Below, one piece after another: positions 1 through 5,916 of a stretch of DNA of 8,966 nt. The stretch lies in contig CAKUOS010000064.1 in NCBI GenBank assembly GCA_934670025.1, forward strand, positions 1 to 8,966, in the 5' to 3' direction. The notes below the pieces were generated by a model. It had not been told where the DNA came from and made no database searches. It was given only the letters and a program-made list of their open reading frames with translations. The stretch is from an uncultured Oscillospiraceae bacterium. Its GTDB lineage: Bacteria > Bacillota > Clostridia > Oscillospirales > Oscillospiraceae. Both the position numbers and the translations under genes were made by a program. Each line of letters begins with the position of its first letter. The first letter of the stretch is position 1.

Positions 1-447
1 CCCATCGGTGCAGGATCGGAGCGCAGCTCCGTCATTGCGGAGCTGATCTGCGACGGACTGCACGTGCACGAAAGCGCGGTACGGATGGCGTTCAAGCTGT
101 TCCCGGGTCGTATTTGCCTCATTTCCGACGCGCTGCGCTGCTGCGGGATGCCGGACGGGCAGTATACCCTCGGCGGGCAGGACGTATTCCTCTCGGGCGG
201 TGTGGCGAAGCTGGCGGACGGCACGCTGGCGGGCTCGGCGACGAATCTCTACGACTGCATGAGAAAAGCCGTGGCGTTCGGCATCCCGAAGGAGCAGGCG
301 ATCTTGTCCGCGACGATCATCCCTGCGAAGGAGATCGGCCGCGAGAAGGAGATCGGCTCCATCGCGCCCGGCAAATTGGCCGACTTCGTCGTCTGCGACG
401 AAAACCTGAACCGCACAGCCGTCTATCTCGGCGGCGTGCAGGTATAA
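1..447 (+). CDS. nagA: N-acetylglucosamine-6-phosphate deacetylase, C-terminal part (5' truncated by window edge)
   Basis: This is the last 148 codons of an amidohydrolase-fold enzyme that removes the acetyl group from GlcNAc-6-phosphate, giving glucosamine-6-phosphate and acetate in the cytosol during amino-sugar and wall recycling. The frame is open from base 1. Seen: an ELICDGLHVH stretch at visible residues 14-23, matching the family's DG(L/I)HV motif whose His contacts substrate; an SDA motif at residues 42-44 whose Asp43 aligns with the catalytic Asp of the family (TDA in many homologues); an LAGS motif; and the closing GSIAPGKLADFVV segment typical of amidohydrolase C-termini. Family proteins are about 380-400 residues, so well over half lies upstream. 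No nagB or transporter is visible downstream, and a strong terminator follows, so this is the last gene of its transcript. Identification is firm; the N-terminal metal ligands cannot be checked here. Confidence 0.93.
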   Translation, partial: PIGAGSERSSVIAELICDGLHVHESAVRMAFKLFPGRICLISDALRCCGMPDGQYTLGGQDVFLSGGVAKLADGTLAGSATNLYDCMRKAVAFGIPKEQAILSATIIPAKEIGREKEIGSIAPGKLADFVVCDENLNRTAVYLGGVQV

Positions 448-470
448 AGCGGACGATCCACGAACATAGA

Positions 471-515
471 AAGCGCCTCCGCACGGCCTGAAATGGCGAT
501 GCGGAGGCGTTTTTG
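471..515 (+). terminator. Rho-independent terminator after nagA
   Basis: A perfect 10-bp GC-rich stem (474-483 with 500-509) encloses a 16-nt loop and is followed by five T residues (510-514). The stem can extend outwards by a G-T and two A-T pairs. It begins 26 nt after the nagA stop codon and separates nagA from the next gene. Confidence 0.9.
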
Positions 516-534
516 CAATCTTTTGCGGGGAGAC

Positions 535-563
535 TTGCCGGGAATGGAGGAAGATGTTAAGAT
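535..563 (+). promoter_or_regulatory. Putative sigma-A promoter with extended -10 for the 605 gene
   Basis: A -35-like TTGCCG (535-540) is separated by 17 bp from TAAGAT (558-563), which is preceded by TGT giving an extended -10. The predicted start near 570 leaves a leader of about 35-45 nt. The boxes are imperfect (4/6 each), so this is a candidate based on spacing and the TGn motif. Confidence 0.42.
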
Positions 564-604
564 GGCGATAAGATGGAAAACGGACAAATACGGAGAAGGT
601 TTGG

Positions 605-1276
605 GTGGAGAATATGGAAGTACTGATCGTGATGATCCTCGGTCTGCTGCTGCTCGTGATCTGCGGCGTAAACAGAGGAGAGGCGGTGACCTGCCGGACG
701 GCGGGCGCGGAGCGGCGGCAGGCGTCTGCGCTGTGGCAGGAACGCTTTACCGATGCGGCGCTGGAGCAGCAGCTGCGCGTGTTTATCGCGGATGAGAGCA
801 ATCATGACCGTGTACGCGGCGAGGTCGAACGGGCGACGAAGACGCTCAGCCACAGCCGGTATATCTGGCAGGGTCTCCAACGGGACGATGAACGGCTGCC
901 GTCGGCACCGAAGGCCCATGCGGAGGGCAGCGAGTGGATGACGCAGGACCGGGCGATCGCGCTGGACGTGATGCTTGCGGATCGGGGCAAGGTATCGTGC
1001 CGGTCGGCAACGACTGGCTACAGCGCGGTGCTTTCACCGGAATACGGGCAGCTGAATGTGGCGGAATATGAATTTGCAGAGTGGCTGATGCAGACGCTGC
1101 ACCGGCAGAACGTGATGCTGTCTTTGAAGTATCAGGGCGGCGCAGCGGCCGGCAAATACGTCTGGGAGGGTTCCCCGGCGGATGCGCCCGACCCGGACGA
1201 GACGGAAAAGGCGTTCAGCCGGGAACTGATCGCGCCGCCGAAGTACGATATCCCCAAGGCGTATTACGAGACGTGA
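605..1276 (+). CDS. Hypothetical single-pass membrane-anchored protein, unknown function
   Basis: I do not recognise this family. As drawn from GTG 605 it is 223 residues; an in-frame ATG at 614 would give 220. GTG 605 has GGAGAAGG (592-599) 5 nt upstream, while ATG 614 has GGTGGAG only 3 nt away, so 605 is slightly preferred. Residues 5-21 form one strongly hydrophobic helix with no clear signal-peptidase site, so the protein is probably anchored with a roughly 200-residue soluble domain. That domain is charged and mostly helical in look (residues 37-95), with two tryptophan-containing helices near 110-120 and 155-170 and a proline- and acid-rich stretch at 190-202 before the C-terminus. No catalytic motif is evident. 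It stands alone between the nagA terminator and a convergent gene. Its base composition resembles its neighbours, which supports a real gene rather than a chance open frame. Confidence 0.72.
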   Translation: MENMEVLIVMILGLLLLVICGVNRGEAVTCRTAGAERRQASALWQERFTDAALEQQLRVFIADESNHDRVRGEVERATKTLSHSRYIWQGLQRDDERLPSAPKAHAEGSEWMTQDRAIALDVMLADRGKVSCRSATTGYSAVLSPEYGQLNVAEYEFAEWLMQTLHRQNVMLSLKYQGGAAAGKYVWEGSPADAPDPDETEKAFSRELIAPPKYDIPKAYYET

Positions 1277-1312
1277 AAATCCCGAATCACCGCAGAAGAG
1301 AATAAAAAATCA

Positions 1313-1352
1313 AGTGCCGGCGGACCCTGATCGAGGTTCGCCGGCGCTGTTT
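1313..1352. terminator. Bidirectional terminator between convergent genes
   Basis: A 14-bp stem (1313-1326 with 1335-1348, two G-T wobbles) has an 8-nt loop. On the + strand it is followed by GTTTGCTT. On the - strand the hairpin is followed within four bases by a run of six T (complement of 1304-1309), so it is the stronger terminator for the leftward gene ending at 1355. It also closes the gene ending at 1276. Confidence 0.85.
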
Positions 1353-1354
1353 GC

Positions 1355-1894
1355 TTATCGGAGCGCGTTGCCTGCGGCGCCCAGAAAGTTAAGATCCGAC
1401 TGGCCGTAGGGCGGAGTGAATACGTAAATATACGGAAGATCGTCCGGTGTGAGCGCGATCTCCGACAGGATGGATGCGGGAGGCTGCGTCAGAACGATGG
1501 AGCGGCAGTCCGGGTCGCCGACCAGATAGACGACCTTGCCCATCCAGATGGTGTGGAAGCTTTTTTTCGTGTCTGCTGTGACCTTGGGGAAGTCCCGCAC
1601 CAGATATCCGCCGGTTCGCAGCAGACGGCAGTCCGCAGCCTGGTAGACCACGAAGTCCGGATCATCCGGATTCCGGATCGAGAACCAGAGCAGCACGAGA
1701 TCGTCCGCCTTGCCCGTCGTGCAGGAGCCGGTGAAGGAGATCACAGAGCTGTAGTCCGAATTGAGGCGCTCTCTGCGGAGCAGCTCCGCTACGCCGTCTG
1801 TGTCTTTGGCGAACTTCAGCCGCGGGAACAGGATCACAGCCAGCGCCAGCAGCAGGATGAGCGCGGCCAGAAGGAGCTTGTGCGAGCGTTTCAT
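1355..1894 (-). CDS. Hypothetical signal-anchored extracytoplasmic protein, unknown function
   Basis: A 179-residue protein I cannot place in a family. The N-terminus is a typical Sec signal or anchor: positively charged residues 2-6, then a leucine/alanine-rich core at about 7-23, ending with no clear AxA cleavage site. A stay-anchored protein with a roughly 150-residue exported domain is therefore likely. The exported part contains three cysteines (58, 89, 130), which could form disulfides or be free in an anaerobe, and alternating hydrophobic stretches (for example LVLLWFSI near 66-73 and VVYLVGD near 121-127) suggesting a beta-rich fold. The start is secured by AAGGAGG (complement of 1903-1909) 8 nt upstream of the ATG. 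It has its own promoter (1926-1954) and terminator (1313-1348), so it appears monocistronic. No function should be assigned. Confidence 0.78.
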   Translation of the reverse strand: MKRSHKLLLAALILLLALAVILFPRLKFAKDTDGVAELLRRERLNSDYSSVISFTGSCTTGKADDLVLLWFSIRNPDDPDFVVYQAADCRLLRTGGYLVRDFPKVTADTKKSFHTIWMGKVVYLVGDPDCRSIVLTQPPASILSEIALTPDDLPYIYVFTPPYGQSDLNFLGAAGNALR

Positions 1895-1925
1895 ACGTAC
1901 AGCCTCCTTTTATTTAATACAATTC

Positions 1926-1954
1926 AGTATATCACAGCACGTCAGTTCCTGCAA
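1926..1954 (-). promoter_or_regulatory. Sigma-A-type promoter for the 1894 gene
   Basis: Read on the - strand, TTGCAG (1949-1954) and TATACT (1926-1931) are 17 bp apart, and TGA immediately precedes the -10, giving an extended -10 TGATATACT. The predicted start near 1919 gives a leader of about 25 nt containing the AAGGAGG site. It lies just downstream of the terminator of the neighbouring leftward gene. Confidence 0.68.
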
Positions 1955-1964
1955 GCAGATGCGC

Positions 1965-1998
1965 AAAACGGGCTTCCCCGGCAGGAGAAGCCCGTTTT
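1965..1998 (-). terminator. Rho-independent terminator after the cysteine-rich gene
   Basis: A perfect 12-bp stem (1965-1976 with 1987-1998, including four A-T pairs at the base) has a 10-nt loop. On the - strand the hairpin ends in four T. It starts 6 nt after the stop codon at 2005-2007 and lies upstream of the next leftward promoter, so the two leftward genes are separate transcription units. Confidence 0.85.
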
Positions 1999-2004
1999 CT
2001 GCGT

Positions 2005-2847
2005 TTACTTCGTCCGACTACAGCCGGTGCAGCTGTCTTCGGGTTTGATGCAGGGTTCGTTTCTGGCGGGGAAGAAGGCGTCCATCGGGAATTCGATCTG
2101 GCTGAAGACTTCGCAGGGGCTCTCGGAGCTGTCGCCGCTGACGGACGGGCAGGACTTCGAGGGCATACAGTAGTCGAACGTCGGGATGAGCAGCTGCGTG
2201 TCGCGTTCGAGACGGACGATGGAGAACTGTCCGACGGTCACGAGCAGACGCTTGCATTCGCCGGTCAGCACGAGCGGTTCGTCAAAGCAGCCCAGCAGCG
2301 CGTCGGGAATGACGGGCGCGGTTTCGTTCTGACAGCAGCAGCTGCACGATTCAAGCACGCGCGAGCCGAGGATGATGGGATCAACGGTCTCAGCGACGGC
2401 CTGCGGCAGCGCGGCGCTTTGCAGACGCTTTTTGCAGACGCATTCCAGATCGTCGCGGCTGGAAAAGACGCGCGCGCTCGTCTCGCCGCCGTACAGTACC
2501 AGCCGCTTGGAGAAGACGGCCAGACCCGTCACGGCGTTCGTGCGCCCGGCTGAGAGCGTGGCGTCGGCGATGACGCGGTAATAGAACGTGACGTCCACGG
2601 TAAAATAACCGGAGGAGTAGGGAACGCTCTCCACCGAAACGTTGACGAACAGCAGCTCCACGAACCGCGCCTTTGCGCCGGCGGCGCAGTCGAGCGTTTG
2701 CTGCGAGTCGACGGTTAAGTACACGCGCAGATCTTCGATGCAGTCCTTGGCGAGGCAGCTGTCCGTGATTTTCCCCGTATGCACGCAAACTGCCTCGCGG
2801 ATGCCACGCAGGTCGCAGGTCTTGCCTGCCTGTGTAGATTCAGACAT
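2005..2847 (-). CDS. Cysteine-rich cytosolic hypothetical protein, possibly of a clostridial spore/coat-associated type
   Basis: This 280-residue protein has no signal peptide or membrane segment but contains 19 cysteines (about 7%), with a C-S-C-C-C cluster at 168-172 and C-x2-C at 273-276. The N-terminal segment at residues 20-44, with K26-I-T-D-S-C31 followed by K-D-C36 and E-D-L-R-V, resembles from memory a family of conserved clostridial proteins of unknown function that share a K-x-x-D-S-C motif; this is recognition by eye, not a search. The middle part (60-120) alternates hydrophobic and polar residues as in a beta-sandwich. Such composition would fit a disulfide-linked or metal-binding structural protein such as a spore-coat component, but no sporulation gene is adjacent, so that role is only inference. 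The start is well supported: AGGAGGT (complement of 2855-2861) lies 7 nt from the ATG. I see no convincing promoter upstream, which leaves room for an alternative sigma factor. Confidence 0.8.
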   Translation of the reverse strand: MSESTQAGKTCDLRGIREAVCVHTGKITDSCLAKDCIEDLRVYLTVDSQQTLDCAAGAKARFVELLFVNVSVESVPYSSGYFTVDVTFYYRVIADATLSAGRTNAVTGLAVFSKRLVLYGGETSARVFSSRDDLECVCKKRLQSAALPQAVAETVDPIILGSRVLESCSCCCQNETAPVIPDALLGCFDEPLVLTGECKRLLVTVGQFSIVRLERDTQLLIPTFDYCMPSKSCPSVSGDSSESPCEVFSQIEFPMDAFFPARNEPCIKPEDSCTGCSRTK

Positions 2848-2984
2848 TCGGATGACCTCCTATATTTGGATCTTAAAGGTTCGCGTGGCCGAGATCATGT
2901 CGTTCACGCTTCGCTTTCATAACAGTTTATGCAAAACTGCGCGCAAGTGAAACCGCGCAGGACAGCCGGCAGGGCTAAAATACG

Positions 2985-3013
2985 TGGACAAATGCGGAAA
3001 TATGTGCTAATAT
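2985..3013 (+). promoter_or_regulatory. Sigma-A-type promoter of the tagA-DJ-1-mltG-U32 operon
   Basis: TGGACA (2985-2990, 5/6 to the -35 consensus) and TAATAT (3008-3013) are 17 bp apart. TGC directly precedes the -10, giving an extended -10. The predicted start near 3020 leaves a leader of about 30 nt before the ATG at 3051. The initiation codon at 3030 would fall only about 10 nt into the transcript, another reason to prefer 3051. Confidence 0.65.
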
Positions 3014-3034
3014 AAGCAGTAACAATAAAATGGC

Positions 3035-3040
3035 GAGGTG
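3035..3040 (+). promoter_or_regulatory. Ribosome-binding site deciding the start at 3051
   Basis: GAGGTG lies 10 nt upstream of ATG 3051. The alternative in-frame ATG at 3030 has only A-rich sequence upstream and would include this site inside the gene. Confidence 0.6.
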
Positions 3041-3050
3041 TAGGCTGCAC

Positions 3051-3761
3051 ATGAAACTGGATATCATGGGATTGCAGTTTGATAATGTAACGATGGACGA
3101 GGCTGCGGCCCGTGCGGAGCAGATCCTGGCGGGCGAAAAGACGTGCTACGCCGTGACCCCGAACGCGGAGATCGCGTATGAGGCGCTGCACGACGAACAG
3201 CTGCGCGCGCTGCTCAACGGCGCGGATCTCGTGCTGCCGGACGGCGCGGGCGTCGTGCTGGCGTCGAAGATCCTGAAGACGCCGCTCAAGCAGAAGGTCG
3301 CGGGCGTCGATTTTGCGGACCGGCTGCTGAGCATTCTGGAAAAGACGGGCGGCGGCCTGTTTTTGCTTGGCAGCAAGCCCGGCATCGCGGAGCTTGCCGC
3401 GGAAAAAATGGTGCAAAAGCATCCGAAGCTGCGCATCTGCGGGATGAACGACGGGTATTTTAAGGATGAGGGGCCGATCGTTGAGAAGATCAACGCGGCG
3501 GCTCCAGACGTGCTGTTCGTCTGCCTCGGTGCGCCGAAGCAGGAGCGCTTCATGAAGGCGCATCTGGACGAGCTGCGCGTGAAGCTGATGATCGGACTCG
3601 GCGGCTCGCTCGACAGCTTCGCCGGTACAGTCAAGCGGGCGCCGAAGTGGATGATCCGCTGCAATCTCGAATGGCTCTATCGCCTGATCAAGGAGCCGAA
3701 GCGCTTCGGGCGGATGCTGCGGCTGCCGAAATATCTGCTGGCGGTGCTGCGCGCGCGCTGA
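3051..3761 (+). CDS. tagA: WecG/TagA/CpsF family glycosyltransferase (GT26)
   Basis: Members transfer N-acetylmannosamine (or a related aminosugar) from the UDP-sugar onto undecaprenyl-PP-GlcNAc at the inner face of the membrane, the committed step of wall teichoic acid or related glycopolymer synthesis. The 236-residue length is normal. Seen: MKLDIMGLQFDNVTMDEA at the N-terminus, VTPNAEI with Thr36, LPDGAG with Asp64 (these two align with Thr37 and Asp65 of the characterised Thermoanaerobacter TagA, Asp being the proposed base), FLLGSKPG at 104-111, CLGAPKQE at 158-165 and GGSLDSFAG with VKRAPKW at 184-200. The basic, aromatic C-terminal tail (about 206-236) corresponds to the membrane-binding appendage. 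It is first in a four-gene operon; the next gene starts 42 nt downstream. The exact acceptor and sugar cannot be read from sequence, and no other teichoic acid gene is in the window, so the product may be another secondary wall polymer. Confidence 0.93.
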   Translation: MKLDIMGLQFDNVTMDEAAARAEQILAGEKTCYAVTPNAEIAYEALHDEQLRALLNGADLVLPDGAGVVLASKILKTPLKQKVAGVDFADRLLSILEKTGGGLFLLGSKPGIAELAAEKMVQKHPKLRICGMNDGYFKDEGPIVEKINAAAPDVLFVCLGAPKQERFMKAHLDELRVKLMIGLGGSLDSFAGTVKRAPKWMIRCNLEWLYRLIKEPKRFGRMLRLPKYLLAVLRAR

Positions 3762-3789
3762 TATACACGATGCATGGAAAATACGGGTC

Positions 3790-3794
3790 GGAGG
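3790..3794 (+). promoter_or_regulatory. Ribosome-binding site deciding the start at 3804
   Basis: GGAGG lies 9 nt before ATG 3804. The upstream in-frame ATG at 3774 lacks such a site and would add ten polar residues before the conserved first beta strand. Confidence 0.7.
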
Positions 3795-3803
3795 AAGAAG
3801 TCT

Positions 3804-4346
3804 ATGGTCTATATCGTACTTGGAACGGGATTTGAACCGATGGAAGCTGTCGCGCCGTGCGATATTCTGCGCCGCGGCGGCGTGGAGGTGCAGTTTGCCG
3901 GGATCGGCGGCACGCAGATCGAGGGCGGCCACGGCATCCGCGTGCAGGCCGACTGCCGTGCGGAGGAGATGAACCTCGATGCGGCCGAGATGGTCATTCT
4001 GCCCGGCGGAATGGGCGGCGTGCGGTCGATCCTCGCAGACGCACATACGCTGGCGTTCGTGCGGGAGGCTTATGCGGCAGGGAAATACGTCGCGGCCATC
4101 TGCGCCGCGCCGACGATCCTTGCAAGGCTCCGCATTACCGACGGGAAGCGCGCGACGTGCTATCCCGGCATGGAGAACGAGATGGGCGGCGCGCGGATGC
4201 AGGACTGCGGCGCGGTGCAGGACGGAACGGTCATCACGGGCCGCTCGGCCGGCGCGGCGGACACGTTCGGCTTGCAGTGCCTGCGGGCGCTGCGCGGCGA
4301 CGCTGCGGCGGACAAGGTCGCGGCTGCGATCGTATACCGCGCATAA
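3804..4346 (+). CDS. DJ-1/PfpI (YajL-like) family protein
   Basis: This 180-residue protein belongs to the DJ-1/ThiJ/PfpI superfamily, small cytosolic flavodoxin-like proteins with a reactive cysteine. Reported activities in the family include glyoxalase III, protein deglycation (disputed), chaperone and oxidative-stress functions; the substrate here is unknown. Seen: MVYIVLGTGFEPMEAV, with Glu14 matching Glu18 of human DJ-1; MVILPGGMGG at 63-72; AAIC100AAP, the nucleophile elbow with Cys100; and the closing ITGRSAGAADTFGLQCLRAL, matching the TSRGPGT...F segment of DJ-1/YajL. These place it in the DJ-1/YajL branch rather than among PfpI proteases. The start at 3804 is chosen because the first residue directly precedes beta strand 1. 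It follows the glycosyltransferase by 42 nt and precedes mltG by 13 nt, so it is co-transcribed with envelope genes; a functional link is not evident. Confidence 0.93.
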   Translation: MVYIVLGTGFEPMEAVAPCDILRRGGVEVQFAGIGGTQIEGGHGIRVQADCRAEEMNLDAAEMVILPGGMGGVRSILADAHTLAFVREAYAAGKYVAAICAAPTILARLRITDGKRATCYPGMENEMGGARMQDCGAVQDGTVITGRSAGAADTFGLQCLRALRGDAAADKVAAAIVYRA

Positions 4347-4359
4347 AACGGAGGAACAA

Positions 4360-5916
4360 ATGACAGATCAAGATCCCAAGATCCGGTCGGATGCACCGGA
4401 GGAACAGAACGAGCTCGACAGGAGCTTTGAATCGCTCTCGCTCGACGAACTGCTTGCGTCCGTCAAGGACGATCTTGCGCGCGTCGACGCGATGATGGGA
4501 GACAGCGGCGATACCGAGGCGGAAAGCCGCGCGCAGGCCGAGGCGGAGCTGGCCGGGAAGACCGGAGAGACCGGGGAAACCGGGGAGAAAAAGCCCGGCT
4601 CCGGGATGCAGCCGCTCTTTGAGCCGAAGATCCCGGAGGAATACGCCGACCTGACCGTCGACGAAGAAAAACCGGAGCAGACGCCGCAGGAGCCTGAAAA
4701 GCGGCAGCCGCGCCTGCCGTCCGGGATCCGGGTGCTGCTGTACGTCTGCTGCGTGCTGGCGGTGTCTGTGCTGCTGGCCGTCGCGGCCTGGCGCTGCGCG
4801 GACGATGTGCTGTCGCTCACAAAGGACGACACTGAAGTCAGCGTCACCGTACCGGACGGCGCGACGATCTCGCAGATCGCGGCCGAGCTCAAGGGCAAGA
4901 ATCTTGTGCGCTACGAGTGGCTGTTCAAGGCGTACTGCTGGATCTCGCACGCCGAGAGCAAGATCGAGCCCGGCACATATACGCTCAGCGGCAAGTACGA
5001 CTACCATGCGCTGGTGGCCAACATGATCGAGGCCAGCCCCGACCGCGCGGTCGTCTCCGTGACGATCCCGGAGGGCTATGAATGCAAGGATATCTTTGCA
5101 CTGCTCGACGATAACGGCGTGTGCAGCTACAACGCGCTGACCGAGACGGCGGCGACGTATGAATTCGACTATGAGTTCTTACAGGACGTGGCCTATGGCA
5201 GCGAGAACCGCCTCGAAGGCTATCTGTTCCCGGACACGTATGAATTCTACGTCGGCGACGATCCGGAAAACGTCATCGACAAGTTCCTGCGGAACTTCAA
5301 TAACAAGTTTACGGAGGATCTCTATATGGCGCTCGACGAGCTGAACGTGCGCCTTGCGGAGCAGATGCGCGCCAACGGCTTTACGGAACCGGAGATCACG
5401 GCGGCAAAGCTGTCGCTGAACGACCTCATCACCGTCGCGTCGCTCGTGGAAAAGGAGACGGCAAAGACGTCCGAGAGCGCGTCGATCGCCTCCGTCATCT
5501 ATAACCGCCTGTGCAGCAAGCTCTATCCGTGTCTTGAGATCGACGCGACCATCCAGTATGCGCTCGGCGAGCGCAAGGAGGTCCTGTCCAACGCGGATAA
5601 GGGCGTCATCAGCCCCTATAACACGTATACGAACGCGGGCCTGCCCGCAGGGCCGATCGCAAACCCGGGCATGAGCTCTATCCGCGCGGCGCTGTATCCG
5701 TCGGAAACGAAGTATTTCTTCTACGCCCTCGGCGCCGACGGCGTGCATCACTTCTCGGAGACGTATTACGAGCATCAGAATTTCCTGGATGAGCTTGCGG
5801 GCAAAAATGCGGCGTCCGACGCCGGGCAGACGGACGCGGAGAACGCGGACGGCGCGGAGACCGCAGACAATGCGGACAATACAAACGATACGGAGGCGGC
5901 CGATGGTCAGGCGTAA
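4360..5916 (+). CDS. mltG: Endolytic murein transglycosylase MltG (YceG-like)
   Basis: MltG cuts nascent peptidoglycan glycan strands within the membrane-proximal wall, leaving 1,6-anhydroMurNAc ends, and acts as a terminator of strand elongation. The protein has 518 residues. The N-terminal 121 residues are cytoplasmic, acidic and low-complexity, one transmembrane helix spans about 122-144, a LysM-like region covers about 158-240, and the catalytic YceG domain runs to about 478. Seen: EGYLFPDTYEF at 286-296, VASLVEKET at 359-367 with the catalytic Glu364 (E218 in E. coli), DATIQYALG at 395-403, and SPYNTYTNAGLPAGPIANPG at 418-437. The start has GGAGG (4350-4354) 5 nt away. The tail after 480 is an acidic Ala/Asp/Thr-rich extension absent from most homologues. 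Two 9-nt tandem repeats occur within the gene. It overlaps the next gene by 14 nt, indicating tight co-expression. Confidence 0.96.
   Translation: MTDQDPKIRSDAPEEQNELDRSFESLSLDELLASVKDDLARVDAMMGDSGDTEAESRAQAEAELAGKTGETGETGEKKPGSGMQPLFEPKIPEEYADLTVDEEKPEQTPQEPEKRQPRLPSGIRVLLYVCCVLAVSVLLAVAAWRCADDVLSLTKDDTEVSVTVPDGATISQIAAELKGKNLVRYEWLFKAYCWISHAESKIEPGTYTLSGKYDYHALVANMIEASPDRAVVSVTIPEGYECKDIFALLDDNGVCSYNALTETAATYEFDYEFLQDVAYGSENRLEGYLFPDTYEFYVGDDPENVIDKFLRNFNNKFTEDLYMALDELNVRLAEQMRANGFTEPEITAAKLSLNDLITVASLVEKETAKTSESASIASVIYNRLCSKLYPCLEIDATIQYALGERKEVLSNADKGVISPYNTYTNAGLPAGPIANPGMSSIRAALYPSETKYFFYALGADGVHHFSETYYEHQNFLDELAGKNAASDAGQTDAENADGAETADNADNTNDTEAADGQA
4561..4587 (+). repeat. Three tandem 9-nt repeats within mltG
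   Basis: Three consecutive copies of ACCGG(A/G)GA(G/A) encode Thr-Gly-Glu three times in the cytoplasmic N-terminal region (residues 68-76). The unit is in frame, so copy-number change would keep the reading frame. It is a plausible slippage site. Confidence 0.75.
5863..5880 (+). repeat. Two tandem 9-nt repeats in the mltG tail
   Basis: GC(A/G)GACAAT occurs twice in a row, encoding Ala-Asp-Asn repeats in the acidic C-terminal extension. The neighbouring codons continue a degenerate version of the same pattern. Confidence 0.6.
5892..5896 (+). promoter_or_regulatory. Ribosome-binding site inside mltG for the U32 gene
   Basis: GGAGG lies within the last codons of mltG, 6 nt before ATG 5903. 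It fixes the U32 start, placing it 14 nt upstream of the mltG stop end. Confidence 0.75.

Noticed and set aside
2862..2940. A promoter for the cysteine-rich gene
   Set aside because: TAAGAT near 2869-2874 (complement) has no acceptable -35 at 16-18 bp, and a CATAAACT-like alternative sigma -10 is too weak to call.
2937..2960. A 7-bp hairpin (CTGCGCG / CGCGCAG) in the region between the divergent cysteine-rich and TagA genes
   Set aside because: On the - strand it is followed by four T, but no gene ends there for it to terminate, so it is short and of unclear meaning.
3030..3050. ATG 3030 as the TagA start
   Set aside because: It would add seven residues before the usual MKLDI start, lacks a ribosome site and sits about 10 nt from the predicted transcript start.
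2904..4046. A 380-codon open frame on the - strand over the TagA and DJ-1 genes
   Set aside because: The translation is rich in Arg, His, Gln and Leu, as expected of the complement of GC-rich coding sequence. The opposite strand encodes two clear families.
3979..4359. An open frame continuing upstream of mltG through the DJ-1 gene
   Set aside because: It is the +1 shadow of a GC-rich coding region. MltG starts at 4360 with GGAGG 5 nt upstream, and the upstream translation is Arg/Ala-rich with no homology.
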